From the NCBI RefSeq assembly GCF_040645615.1, contig NZ_JBEYYO010000011.1:62001-126000 (forward strand): a stretch of 64,000 nucleotides of DNA. Direction: 5' to 3'. Below the pieces are notes generated by a model that saw nothing but the letters and a program-made list of their open reading frames with translations, was not told where the DNA came from and ran no database searches. Source of the stretch: Glycomyces sp040645615. GTDB lineage: Bacteria > Actinomycetota > Actinomycetes > Mycobacteriales > Micromonosporaceae. The translations under genes and the position numbers were made by a program. Below, in pieces: positions 49,486 through 58,171 of this stretch. Numbering within the stretch: the first letter of the stretch is position 1; every line of letters starts with the position of its first letter.

Positions 49486-50970
49486 ATGGCAACCGACACT
49501 GTGACCCGCACGGAGAAGTCCACTGCCATCCACACGCTCCTCGATGACGCCGCGACTGCGATCAATGATTTCCATGCCCGTGTGCTCGCGGCGGTGATTG
49601 AGGCGCAGGCGTGGAAGATCCACCGTGATGTCGACGGGTATTCGGGGCTGCGGGATTGGTTGTGTGCGAAGTTCGACTTCCATACCCGCACTGCCGCTGA
49701 CATCGCTGCGATCGCCCGGCTCTCCCGCAAGTTCCAGGTCCTGTCTGGTGCTGCGACTGCTGGGGCGGCTCGGATTGATCAAGTGGCGTTCGCCGTCCGC
49801 CAGTTGGACCGGACTCCGGCGATGCGCTTGTTCGCCCGCACCCCCTTCCGTGTCCCGGTCGTCTCCCCCTTCGATCAGTCGGTTTCCTGCGAGACGCCCG
49901 AGGCATTGATCGCTGAGTACTGCGCCCATGCCCCGTTCAAGGACCTCCAGCGGCATCTCGATGAACTTGCCGCACACTTGGCCGAGGAAACCGAGCTGCT
50001 CGAAACCCTTGGGGAGCAGTCGCTCCAATGGATCGAGTTGGTCGAGACCGGCAACGGCATGTGGTCCCTGTCGGGAGAGCTCGCCGATGAGACGGGCCGG
50101 TTGCTCGACAAGTATTTGAAGACCGCGTGCCCGCCCCCGCGCCAAGAAGAGCAGGACAGTGAAGGTGTGCTCCCGGCGAAGGCGAACCGGGATGCCGAAG
50201 CCCTCCACCAGCTCTTGGCCGGATACGGCACCAGCCCCGAAGCAGTGAAGCGCCACGGCCACACCGCGACCCTTGACTTGGCTGTCGATATTGAGACGTT
50301 GCAGGGCAAGGACACTGACCGGATCCCGACCTTGGAAGGCCGCCCGGTCTCGGTCGCTCAGGCCCGCCGCCTCGCCTGCGAAGCCGGGATCATCCCCTCA
50401 GTATTCAACTACGCCACCGGTGAAGCCATCGAACTCGGCCGCGCCGCCCGCCTCCCCAACACCGCCCTCCGCAGGAAGCTCGAACTCGAGCAACCCCAGG
50501 GTTGCGCTTGGTACGGCTGTCACCGGCCGATCGCCTGGACCGAAGCCCACCACATCCAACACTGGGCCGACGGCGGCGACACCACCGCCGACAACCTCAT
50601 CCTGTTGTGCCGCTTCCATCACGGCCGCATCCACACCCAAGGCTGGACAGTCGAGAAAACCGGCCCCGGCCAAGCACTCATCACTCACCACGACCACGAC
50701 ACGACCGGCACCGCTGCCTTCGAAGGCGCGACCGGATGTGGCTGCGAAGACTGGCGCACCGACGCCGACATGGACGCGGAGAACCAAGACTCGGATTGGG
50801 ATGTGTTCCCCACCGGCCTCTACCGAACCGAATGGCCCCAGACCATGAAACCGGACCTGGACGCCAGAGCCGAAGCGGTCTCAAGGGAACGAGCACACGC
50901 TGCTCTCAAGAAAGCGAAGGCGCGATGCAGGGAACGCTTCGCCACCCCCACCACCAAACAACAGGCCTAA
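49486..50970 (+). CDS. DUF222/HNH endonuclease protein (13E12-repeat family)
   Basis: This 494-residue protein starts at the ATG 49486 with GAGGAGGT upstream. Residues 20-330 form a DUF222 region (NDFHARVLAAVIEAQAWKIH, SGLRDWLCAKFDFHTRTAAD, ARLSRKF). Residues 360-425 form an HNH nuclease domain: CAWYGCHRPIAWTEAHHIQH, DNLILLCRFHHGRIHTQGW, with the Cys pair and His residues intact. The family is the one encoded by REP13E12 repeats of M. tuberculosis and is spread in actinobacterial genomes. Here it is bracketed by inverted repeat arrays. Confidence 0.92.
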   Translation: MATDTVTRTEKSTAIHTLLDDAATAINDFHARVLAAVIEAQAWKIHRDVDGYSGLRDWLCAKFDFHTRTAADIAAIARLSRKFQVLSGAATAGAARIDQVAFAVRQLDRTPAMRLFARTPFRVPVVSPFDQSVSCETPEALIAEYCAHAPFKDLQRHLDELAAHLAEETELLETLGEQSLQWIELVETGNGMWSLSGELADETGRLLDKYLKTACPPPRQEEQDSEGVLPAKANRDAEALHQLLAGYGTSPEAVKRHGHTATLDLAVDIETLQGKDTDRIPTLEGRPVSVAQARRLACEAGIIPSVFNYATGEAIELGRAARLPNTALRRKLELEQPQGCAWYGCHRPIAWTEAHHIQHWADGGDTTADNLILLCRFHHGRIHTQGWTVEKTGPGQALITHHDHDTTGTAAFEGATGCGCEDWRTDADMDAENQDSDWDVFPTGLYRTEWPQTMKPDLDARAEAVSRERAHAALKKAKARCRERFATPTTKQQA

Positions 50971-51071
50971 CAGCCTGGGGCACCGGCATGCCCAAAACCA
51001 ACCCACCCCCCAGGCCCGGGCCCAACCCGGGCAGGGAAGCCGCAAACCCCGCCCCGCCAGGCCCCACACCT

Positions 51072-51313
51072 CGTTGTCGCCGCCAAAAAGACCCGCACCC
51101 AACCAGACCGGAAAGCCACAGATCCCGCCCGGCCCGGCCTCACACCTCGTTGTCGCCGCCAAAAAACCCGGGCCCAATCCCCACCGGACAGCCGCAACTC
51201 CCACCCCACCCATCCACTCACCCCGTTGTCGCCGCCGCACTAACCGCAACCATCCCCCAACCGCAAAGCCGCAGAACCAGCCCCGCCCGGCCCAACACCC
51301 CGTTGTCGCCGCC
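51072..51313 (-). repeat. Right array of about 76-bp repeats, inverted relative to the left
   Basis: CGTTGTCGCCGCC (complement of the left core) occurs at 51072-51084, 51148-51160, 51224-51236 and 51301-51313, spaced 76, 76 and 77 bp. On the minus strand the third unit reads GGTTAGTGCGGCGGCGACAA, matching the third unit of the left array. The rest of 50971-51451 has no gene; small hairpins follow the array. Confidence 0.9.
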
Positions 51314-51451
51314 GCCTGAACAACAACCACCCCCGACCCTGAAACCGGGACCAAACCCGGTGCCTTCCACGACGCCACCTGGACTTGTACCGGCGCAGGT
51401 GCCAGGTGATGTCGCCGAACCCGTCGATCCCGTGAAGTTGTGGCGATTCAG

Positions 51452-52255
51452 TCATCGAATGGCATGTTCGACGAATTCGCTGCAGGCGCGGAATCCGAGG
51501 CGGCGGTATACAGGTTCGCCGTCGGCCGAGGCTTGGAGGACTGCGATGTGGTGGTCTCGTTCGCGGGCCGAGTGGAGGGCGGCGAGGGTGATGGCGCCGC
51601 CGTAGCCGCGGCGGCGGTGGGCGGTCAGGGTGGAGATGTTGTAGATGCCGGCGACCCCCGCGTGGCCGAACACCTCGGCCGAGCAGACCGGGCGATCCTC
51701 CACATAGCCCACCAGGTACCGGGCCGGACAGGTCGCGGCCAGCGCACGGGAAGCGGCCCGGGCGAAGAAGTCGCGGACGGTTTCGGCGGGTGGATTCCAG
51801 TTCGCGGCGAGGACCGTGGCGTAGTCGGCGAGTTGCTCGGGGGTGGTCACGGTCCGGATCTCCAGACCGGGGACGGCGGGCGAGGACAGGGTGTCGTCCA
51901 GTTCGGCCCACATCGCCGTCTCGCGTTCAGACGCAGGCAGACCGGCGGCAGTCAGGCGGGCGGTGAGGTCTGCCGGTGTCGAGGCGGGCCCCACCCACCA
52001 GGAGAACCTGCGGCCGGTGGCAGCGAGCGTCGTGACGGTTTCGGCGATGCGGGCCGGGGCCTCGTCCGGGGTGAAGCGGGCCGCGGCGACGATGTTGAAC
52101 GTGTCGTCGTCTAGACCGCTGTCCGCGACCAGGAGGTCACCGGGTTCTGCGACGGTCGCACCGGACATGTCTCGGTGCAGGTGACAGGCGTGTTCGGCCA
52201 GGTTCCGTTCCATCCGGTCCGCCAGATCGGCTTCGCCGGGGAGATAATCGTTCAT
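51452..52255 (-). CDS. GNAT acetyltransferase
   Basis: This 267-residue protein has an N-terminal half of uncertain fold and a C-terminal GNAT domain (LEIRTVTTPEQLADYATVLA, ISTLTAHRRRGYGGAITLAAL, YRRLGFRACSEFVEHAIR). The layout resembles two-domain GNAT proteins. It is divergent from the DUF234 ATPase over about 95 AT-rich bp that contain an operator-like repeat. Confidence 0.85.
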   Translation of the reverse strand: MNDYLPGEADLADRMERNLAEHACHLHRDMSGATVAEPGDLLVADSGLDDDTFNIVAAARFTPDEAPARIAETVTTLAATGRRFSWWVGPASTPADLTARLTAAGLPASERETAMWAELDDTLSSPAVPGLEIRTVTTPEQLADYATVLAANWNPPAETVRDFFARAASRALAATCPARYLVGYVEDRPVCSAEVFGHAGVAGIYNISTLTAHRRRGYGGAITLAALHSARERDHHIAVLQASADGEPVYRRLGFRACSEFVEHAIR

Positions 52256-52262
52256 AGCGAGA

Positions 52263-52284
52263 AGAGTATACTCACTGATACTCT
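52263..52284. promoter_or_regulatory. Inverted repeat AGAGTAT-N8-ATACTCT
   Basis: This repeat, with an inner perfect palindrome GAGTATACTC (52264-52273), starts 8 bp upstream of the GNAT gene. TATACT within it can serve as that gene's -10 box, so a bound protein would block it. It lies in the promoter region shared with the divergent ATPase. Confidence 0.55.
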
Positions 52285-52350
52285 CTAGGAGAACAGTACC
52301 AATCTTGTGAGTACCAGAACCTATACCCTTCTCCCACCGAGGTGCGACAC

Positions 52351-53766
52351 ATGGAATTCTTCGGCCGCAAACGCGAACTGGCCCAACTGCGCCGCTGGTA
52401 CGAGGCCACCGAAAGCGGGGGCGGCCAGCCAGGGCAGTGTCTCATCGTGCGAGGCAGAAGGCGAGTCGGAAAGTCAAGGCTCATAGAGGAGTTCGTGCGG
52501 GGGCTGGACGCGCCGTCGGTGTTCTTCACCGCTTCGAACCTCTCGACGGTGCAGGAACTCGAGAACTTCACGCAAGCGGTGCTGGCGTCGGACCTGCCGG
52601 AAGCCGAGGTGTTCGGGAACGAGCCGACCTCGTGGGACAACGCGCTGAGGATGCTGGCGCAGTTGCTGCCGACCGATCGTCCGAGCGTGGTCGTGCTCGA
52701 TGAGCTGCCGTACCTCACCCAGAACGTCGAAGGGTTCGAAGGCAGCCTCCAGACGGTGTGGGACCGGATCATGTCGCGCAAACCCGTACTGCTCCTCCTA
52801 GTCGGGTCCGACCTCTCGATCATGGAGGCCCTCGACACCTACGAAAGGCCGTTCTACCAGCGCGGAAACCCGGTGCTCATCGAACCGCTGACCGTGGCCG
52901 ACGTGCAGGACATGACCGGCCTCTCCCCCGCGCAGGCGATCGACGCGAGGCTGGTCACCGGAGGCATGCCGAGACTGTGCGTCCAGTGGCCGAGAGGCGA
53001 AGGCCTGGAGCGGTTCCTGGAACGCTCACTGGCCGACCCGGCCGACCCGTTCGTGACCTCCGGTGAACTGGCGATGAGCGGCGAGTTCCCGCCGGACACG
53101 CATGCGCCGCAGGTGCTCTCGGCGATCGCGTCGGGCGAGCGGACGTTCAGCTCCATACTGGGCGACCTCGACATCAGCAGGATGACGCTGTCGAGGGCGC
53201 TGGACAAGCTCGCGGAGAAGGGCGCGATCGCCGCGGAGGTGCCGCTGTCGGTGAAACCGTCGAAGGAGACGAGGTACCGGCTCACCGACGAGTACCTCAG
53301 GTTCTGGCTGTACCTGGTCCAGCCGCTGCTGGGAGTCGTCCAGCGGGGGCGCGGGGATCGGGCGGTGCGGCGGATCATGGGGAGCTGGTCGGCGTGGCGG
53401 GGCAGGGCGGTGGAACCGCTGGTGCGCGAGTCGCTGGCGCGGCTGGTGCCGGACGCGGACTGGACCGACCCGGACAAGGCGGTGGAGGTCGGGGGGTTCT
53501 GGACGAGGACGAACGACGTGGAGATCGACCTCGTAGGGGCCGACCGGGGGCCGATCGCCAAGCGGATCGGGTACCTCGGGTCGGTGAAGTGGCACGAGAC
53601 CGCGCCGATCGCGCGGAAGGACTTCACGGCGCTGGCGGCCGTGGCGGCGAGGGTGCCGGGGGCGACCCTGGAGACACCGTTGGTCGGCGTCTCCAGGGCG
53701 CGGAGCGAACTGGGCCCGTGGAGCGCGGTGTACTGCGCGGAGGACCTGGTCGAGGCCTGGCGGTAG
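52351..53766 (+). CDS. Archaeal-type ATPase with DUF234 domain
   Basis: This 471-residue protein has an AAA-like domain at residues 1-230 (EFFGRKRELAQLRRWYEA, Walker A RGRRRVGKSRLIEEF, Walker B VVVLDELPYL). A winged helix lies near 260-320 (SSILGDLDISRMTLSRALDK). A C-terminal DUF234/nuclease-like domain has WTRTNDVEIDLV followed by SVKWHE, a pattern like the D-x(n)-E-x-D...K of restriction-like folds. The family (COG1672) is common in archaea and accessory regions, and its role is unknown. Start ATG 52351; a GTG lies 9 nt upstream. Confidence 0.85.
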   Translation: MEFFGRKRELAQLRRWYEATESGGGQPGQCLIVRGRRRVGKSRLIEEFVRGLDAPSVFFTASNLSTVQELENFTQAVLASDLPEAEVFGNEPTSWDNALRMLAQLLPTDRPSVVVLDELPYLTQNVEGFEGSLQTVWDRIMSRKPVLLLLVGSDLSIMEALDTYERPFYQRGNPVLIEPLTVADVQDMTGLSPAQAIDARLVTGGMPRLCVQWPRGEGLERFLERSLADPADPFVTSGELAMSGEFPPDTHAPQVLSAIASGERTFSSILGDLDISRMTLSRALDKLAEKGAIAAEVPLSVKPSKETRYRLTDEYLRFWLYLVQPLLGVVQRGRGDRAVRRIMGSWSAWRGRAVEPLVRESLARLVPDADWTDPDKAVEVGGFWTRTNDVEIDLVGADRGPIAKRIGYLGSVKWHETAPIARKDFTALAAVAARVPGATLETPLVGVSRARSELGPWSAVYCAEDLVEAWR

Positions 53767-53768
53767 GG

Positions 53769-54677
53769 CTACTTGATGGCGCCCGCGGTCAGGCCGGCCT
53801 GGATCTGGCGTTGGAAGATCACGTAGGCGACGAAGATCGGGATCATGGCGAGGACGGTCCCGGCGAACAGCGCGCCGGCGTCTCCTTCGTAGCCTTGGCG
53901 CATCGCGAGGTTGGCGAGGCCTTGGGAGATGACCGCGTCCTGGGGATTGCGGTTCATCAGCACCAGCGGCAGGAGGAACTGGTTCCATTGGCCGAGGATG
54001 TTGAAGATCGTGATCGCGATGAGGCCGGGCTTGGCCATCGGGAGCATCACCTGGAAGAACAGCCGGTAGTGCCCGGCGCCGTCCACGATCGCGGCCTCGG
54101 CGACCCCTGACGGGAGCGTTCGGAAGAACGCGGTCAGGAAGAACACCGTGAACGGCAGCGAGTAGGCGATGTAGACGAGGATCAGCCCGGTCTTGGTGTT
54201 CAGGAGCGACACGTTGCTGAGGGTCTTGAACAGCGGGAACAACGCCAGGAACACCGGGAACATCATGCCCGCGGCGAAACCGAAGTACAGAAGGCGGCTG
54301 CCGGGGAACTCGTAGCGGGCCAGAACGTACGCGGCCATGGCGCCCAGCAGCATCGTGCCGGTGACGCTGAAGGCCATGACCTGCACGGTGTTGAGGAAGA
54401 AGCTGCCGATGTTCCCGTTGGTCCAGGCGTTGACGTAGTTGGCCCAGTGCATGGCCTCGGGAAGCGCCAGCGGGTCCGAGGCGATCTCGCGGCTGGTCTT
54501 GAACGAGGTCATCACGATCCACACGACCGGGATGATCACCAGGAGCGCCCAGAGCCACAGGAATCCCTGCGAGAACAGGTTGAGCACGCCGCCTTCGGAG
54601 CGCAGGCGCTTGGCCGCGCGGGCCTGGGACTTCTCGGAGGCCTCGGCGGGGGCGGGAGTTGGGGTCTCGATTGCCAT
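53769..54677 (-). CDS. Amino-sugar ABC importer permease (NgcG/MalG-like)
   Basis: This 302-residue inner-membrane permease has six helices and the MalG-type EAA loop EAAIVDGAGHYRLFFQVMLP, which docks the ATPase. The N-terminus is Pro/Ala-rich. It follows the MalF-type permease by 8 nt. No ATPase gene is nearby, so a shared MsiK-type ATPase encoded elsewhere is the likely partner. Confidence 0.9.
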   Translation of the reverse strand: MAIETPTPAPAEASEKSQARAAKRLRSEGGVLNLFSQGFLWLWALLVIIPVVWIVMTSFKTSREIASDPLALPEAMHWANYVNAWTNGNIGSFFLNTVQVMAFSVTGTMLLGAMAAYVLARYEFPGSRLLYFGFAAGMMFPVFLALFPLFKTLSNVSLLNTKTGLILVYIAYSLPFTVFFLTAFFRTLPSGVAEAAIVDGAGHYRLFFQVMLPMAKPGLIAITIFNILGQWNQFLLPLVLMNRNPQDAVISQGLANLAMRQGYEGDAGALFAGTVLAMIPIFVAYVIFQRQIQAGLTAGAIK

Positions 54678-54685
54678 GTCGCTCC

Positions 54686-55609
54686 TCAGAACTCGATCCG
54701 CTCGCGGCGGCCCACGCGCAGCGAGATGACCGCGAGACTCAGCGCGGCGAAGAACAGGACCACCCCGATCGCCGACGCGAAGGCCTGCTCGCCGTGCTTG
54801 AACGCGTACTTCCAGATGACGCCGCCGACGACTTCGCTCGCCCCGTCTGGGCCGCCCTGTTCGGGTGTCATGAGGTAGATCAGCACGAACACGTCTAGGG
54901 CGATGATCGACAGGTAGATCCACGCGGTCTGGACCGAGTCCCACAAGAGCGGCAGGGTGATCTTGAAGAACATCGGGATGCGCCCGGCCCCGTCGATGAT
55001 CGCCGCCTCGTAGAGGTCGCGCGGGATCGAGGCGATCGCCGAGGAGAAGTACACGAGGTAGAACCCGACGGCGCTCCACACCAGGACCCCGATGACCGCG
55101 GCGAGGACGAACCGCTTGTCGGCGAGGAACCCGTTGACAGGGGCCGGCAGGCCCACCGCACCGAGGGCGCCGGTGATCAGGCCGCCGAAGTTCTCGGGGG
55201 CGTAGACCTGCTTCCACAGGATGCCGACGATCGCGACCGACAGCACCTGCGGGAAGAAGAACACGATCTTGTGGAACCGGGCCCCGCGCACGCCCTCGAT
55301 GCGGCCCCGGCGCATCTTGCCGCCGAGGTTGAGCATGAACGCGAAGAACAGGCCGAGCGCGATCGTGACCAGCGGCAGGACCACGAGGATGATGCCGGTG
55401 TTGCGCAGCGCGGGCAGCACGAACCGGTCGTCCTTGAACAGGTTCACGTAGTTGTCGAACCCGATGTAGTTGAAGGAATTGCTCGACCCCGACCAGTCGG
55501 TCAGGGAGATCTGGAAGGCCTGGGCGAACGGCAGAATCACCAACCAGGCATAGAGCCCCACCGGCAATGCCAGGAAACTCAGGATGAACGGGTACCTGCC
55601 GTGTCTCAC
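54686..55609 (-). CDS. Amino-sugar ABC importer permease (NgcF/MalF-like)
   Basis: This 307-residue permease (GTG at 55609, GGAGG about 10 nt upstream) has six to seven helices and the EAA loop EAAIIDGAGRIPMFFKITLP. FFFPQVLSVAIVGILWKQVY is typical of the MalF family. Upstream open sequence overlaps the binding-protein gene and was discarded. The gene lies 32 nt from the binding-protein stop. Confidence 0.9.
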   Translation of the reverse strand: MRHGRYPFILSFLALPVGLYAWLVILPFAQAFQISLTDWSGSSNSFNYIGFDNYVNLFKDDRFVLPALRNTGIILVVLPLVTIALGLFFAFMLNLGGKMRRGRIEGVRGARFHKIVFFFPQVLSVAIVGILWKQVYAPENFGGLITGALGAVGLPAPVNGFLADKRFVLAAVIGVLVWSAVGFYLVYFSSAIASIPRDLYEAAIIDGAGRIPMFFKITLPLLWDSVQTAWIYLSIIALDVFVLIYLMTPEQGGPDGASEVVGGVIWKYAFKHGEQAFASAIGVVLFFAALSLAVISLRVGRRERIEF

Positions 55610-55641
55610 GACCCAGGCCCTCCTCTCACTCGCCGGAGCGG

Positions 55642-57048
55642 CTACTCGTCGTGGGTGAACTTCTCGATGGAGTCGTCGGCGGCGGTCTCGTCGGCGACGC
55701 CCTGCATGCGGTCGATGAAGTCCGCGGCCGAGGTCTCGGCGTTGATGAGCTGGCCCAGCGCGGGGCGCAGCTCGGTGTCCATCGTGGTGTACCAGTACCG
55801 AAGCTTCGGCTGGAACATGTCGTCGGGGTTCGAGACCAGCGCGTCGGTCATCCGGGCGGCCTCGTTGTCGAGCTCGACGCCCTTGACGACGGTCGCGGCC
55901 TGGACGGTGTCGCCGAAGATCTGCGAGCCCTCCTGGGAGAGCATGATCCGCAGGTACTCGTAGGCACCGGGCAGGTTGGCGGCGTTCTTGGGGATCACGA
56001 ACGGCTCGTCGCCGCCCGCGCTGATCAGGCCCGGCTGGACGCTGCCGTCGAGGTAGGGGACGCCCATGGGCGCGTAGGCGAAGCCCTCGGGGGCGATCGC
56101 CTTCTGCTCGTTGGGCAGCCACGAACCGCACGGCAGGAACGCGGCCTTGTTCTCGTTGAACGCCGTCTGCGACTGGATGTGGTCGATGCCGGCGCTGCCG
56201 TCGAGGAGGAAGCCCCCGTCGCCGATGCTGTGGAGCGCCTCGGCCGCGGCCACCACGGACGGGTGGCGCCACGCGTCGGCCACCAGGTTGTCGATGTCCT
56301 TGAGGACCTGCACGCCGCCGTGGCGGCCCGCGAGCATCAGGAACATGTCGTAGAGGTAGACCGGGTGCTGCCCGGCGTACGTCCACGGCGCGATCCCGGC
56401 GGCCTTGATGGTGGGACACAGGGCCATCATCTCGGCCCAGGTCGTCGGAGGCGTCCAGCCGTTGTCGCTGAACAACTTCGAGTCGTACCAGATCGTCCAG
56501 GCGTTGAACACGTAGTTCAGCGAGTAGACCTTGCCGTTGAACGTGCCCGCTTCGAGCACGCCGTCGCGCAGCGTCTCGCGGACGGTGAGTGCGGGATCGT
56601 CGTAGGACGGCGCGTCCAGCAGCGGGGTGAGCTCGGCGAGCTCACCGTCGCTGACCAGCGCGTCCATCGGGATCTGCTGCGCGCCGGAGTTGTCGATGAC
56701 GTCGGCGGGCTTGCCTTCGGCGAAGCGCGGCTGCTGGGTCTCGGCGATCGCCTGCGTGGCGAGGAACTCGATCTCGGCGTCGGGGAAGGCCTCGTTGTAG
56801 AGGGCCTGGTGGGCGACGGCGTACTCGTTGCCGAAGCCGCCGTCGAAGATGACGACGTCGAGGGGGGCCTTCGGGTCGACGCCGAAGGGGTTCTCCGCGT
56901 CGTCGCCGACGGTCACCTCCTTCTGCTCGTCGTCGCCGCCGCTGGTGGCGCAGGCCCCCAGCGAGGTCGCCGCGATGCCGGCGGCCGTGGCCCCGAACAG
57001 GTTGCGGCGGGTGAAGATCGCCTGCCGGTCGGCTGGTGTGTTGGACAT
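55642..57048 (-). CDS. Solute-binding lipoprotein, NgcE-like
   Basis: This 468-residue substrate-binding protein starts with a Tat-like signal (RRNLFGATAAGIAATS, residues 14-29) and a lipobox LGAC with Cys33. The mature part is a CUT1-type binding fold (NPFGVDPKAPLDVVIFDGGF, LNYVFNAWTIWYDSKLFSDN, PTTWAEMMALCPTIKAAGIA). It resembles NgcE, the N-acetylglucosamine/chitobiose binder. Linkage to murQ, a NAGK-like kinase and RpiR regulators supports GlcNAc or MurNAc as ligand; the exact ligand is inferred. Confidence 0.85.
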   Translation of the reverse strand: MSNTPADRQAIFTRRNLFGATAAGIAATSLGACATSGGDDEQKEVTVGDDAENPFGVDPKAPLDVVIFDGGFGNEYAVAHQALYNEAFPDAEIEFLATQAIAETQQPRFAEGKPADVIDNSGAQQIPMDALVSDGELAELTPLLDAPSYDDPALTVRETLRDGVLEAGTFNGKVYSLNYVFNAWTIWYDSKLFSDNGWTPPTTWAEMMALCPTIKAAGIAPWTYAGQHPVYLYDMFLMLAGRHGGVQVLKDIDNLVADAWRHPSVVAAAEALHSIGDGGFLLDGSAGIDHIQSQTAFNENKAAFLPCGSWLPNEQKAIAPEGFAYAPMGVPYLDGSVQPGLISAGGDEPFVIPKNAANLPGAYEYLRIMLSQEGSQIFGDTVQAATVVKGVELDNEAARMTDALVSNPDDMFQPKLRYWYTTMDTELRPALGQLINAETSAADFIDRMQGVADETAADDSIEKFTHDE

Positions 57049-57104
57049 GGTCGCTCCTTCAAGGGGATACAGGTTGGGCGTAACCGATGTGGACGGTAGG
57101 AGGG

Positions 57105-58037
57105 TCAGCTCGCTCCGTTCCGGAGATTCGGGGTCGGCCGGTGGCCGACGACTGCTCGAGCCCTGGACTCTAGGGCCTGCGAGGCTTCGGGGAACCGTCG
57201 TTGGGCGACGGCGATGTGGATCAGGTCGGCCACCAGCAGCGCGGAGTACCGGGACGCGAGGAGGTCGGCGCGGTAGCTGGTGCGCCTGGCCGCGGAGAAC
57301 AGGCAGACGTCGGCGACGTCGGCGAGCGTGGCCTCGGGGCAGGCGGTGAGCGCGACGGTCATCGCGCCGCGGCTGCCGGCCTCGCTGAGCATCTCGATGG
57401 TCTCAGTCGTGGTGCCCGAGTGCGAGACGGCGAGGGCCACGTCGTGTTCGCCGAGGAGGGCGGCGCTGGCGAGGGCGTCGTGGACTTCGGTCCAGACCCA
57501 GGCGGCCACGCCGGTGCGGTAGAAGCCCATCTGGAGCTCGCGGGCCACGGTGGCGCTGGAGCCGACGCCGTAGACGTCGACGCGGCGGGCCTCGCAGATG
57601 CGGTTGACGACCTGCTCGACGGCGACGAGGTCGAGCGTGTCGACGGTGTCGCGGAGCCGGGCGGCGTCGACGGTGATGAGCTGCTTGAGGACTTGGTCGA
57701 GGGGGTCGCCGGGGGCGATCTCCTGGCCGATGTTGACGTTCCAGCCCGTCTCGGTGCGGGCCGAGGCGCGGCCGGTCTCGGTGGCGATCGCGACGCGGAG
57801 GGCCGCGTACCCGTCGTATCCGAGGTGACGGCAGAATCGGGTGATGGTTCCCGGTGAGGTGCCGGAGAGTTCGGCGAGGTCCATGATGGTCGCTCGCGCG
57901 GCCGCTTCGGGGTCGACCAGCACTTGGTCGGCCACTTTGGACATGGCTTCTGACAGGTCGCCCGCGCCGTGTCGGATCCGTTCAAGGACGCTGACCTCGG
58001 CGGGAGCGGAGGGCACATCGGTCCTGATGTGGTCCAT
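57105..58037 (-). CDS. RpiR/MurR-family transcriptional regulator
   Basis: This 310-residue regulator has an RpiR HTH at residues 15-85 (LSEAMSKVADQVLVDPEAAA, DLAELSGTSPGTITRFCRHLG) and a SIS sugar-phosphate domain at about 140-280 (RVDVYGVGSSATVARELQMG, ALAVSHSGTTTETIEML). It reads in the same direction as the ABC importer and divergent from the kinase gene. A sugar phosphate such as GlcNAc-6-P or MurNAc-6-P is the likely effector. Confidence 0.9.
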   Translation of the reverse strand: MDHIRTDVPSAPAEVSVLERIRHGAGDLSEAMSKVADQVLVDPEAAARATIMDLAELSGTSPGTITRFCRHLGYDGYAALRVAIATETGRASARTETGWNVNIGQEIAPGDPLDQVLKQLITVDAARLRDTVDTLDLVAVEQVVNRICEARRVDVYGVGSSATVARELQMGFYRTGVAAWVWTEVHDALASAALLGEHDVALAVSHSGTTTETIEMLSEAGSRGAMTVALTACPEATLADVADVCLFSAARRTSYRADLLASRYSALLVADLIHIAVAQRRFPEASQALESRARAVVGHRPTPNLRNGAS

Positions 58038-58171
58038 GGGCGTCCCCTTCGGGAGGTGGATGGAAGAAAAACTATTACCTATGCCACACTCATGTCAAGA
58101 TCATGAGAATTATTTTTACTGATTTGCACCCAAGGCGGATACTGCTGCTAGCGCAAGAAGCGGGGAACCCC
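58038..58171. promoter_or_regulatory. Divergent control region, RpiR and kinase genes
   Basis: This AT-rich 134-bp gap contains GAAAAACTATTACC near 58065-58078 and AGAATTATTTTTAC near 58102-58115, plus TCATGTCAAGATCATGA. On the minus strand the second reads GTAAAAATAATTCT, resembling the TGAAGTAAAATTTCA site beside murQ. RpiR binding here is an inference. Confidence 0.4.

Noticed and set aside
49131..51313. Possible CRISPR arrays (regular repeats at about 75 bp)
   Set aside because: The conserved core is only about 13 bp, the rest of each unit is also partly conserved rather than unique spacers, and there are no cas genes nearby.
50881..51378. Minus-strand frame with LAATTRC-like repeats, and a plus-strand Pro-rich frame at 50502-51605
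   Set aside because: They are translations of the non-coding repeat array, with no ribosome site; the plus frame also runs through the HNH gene out of frame.
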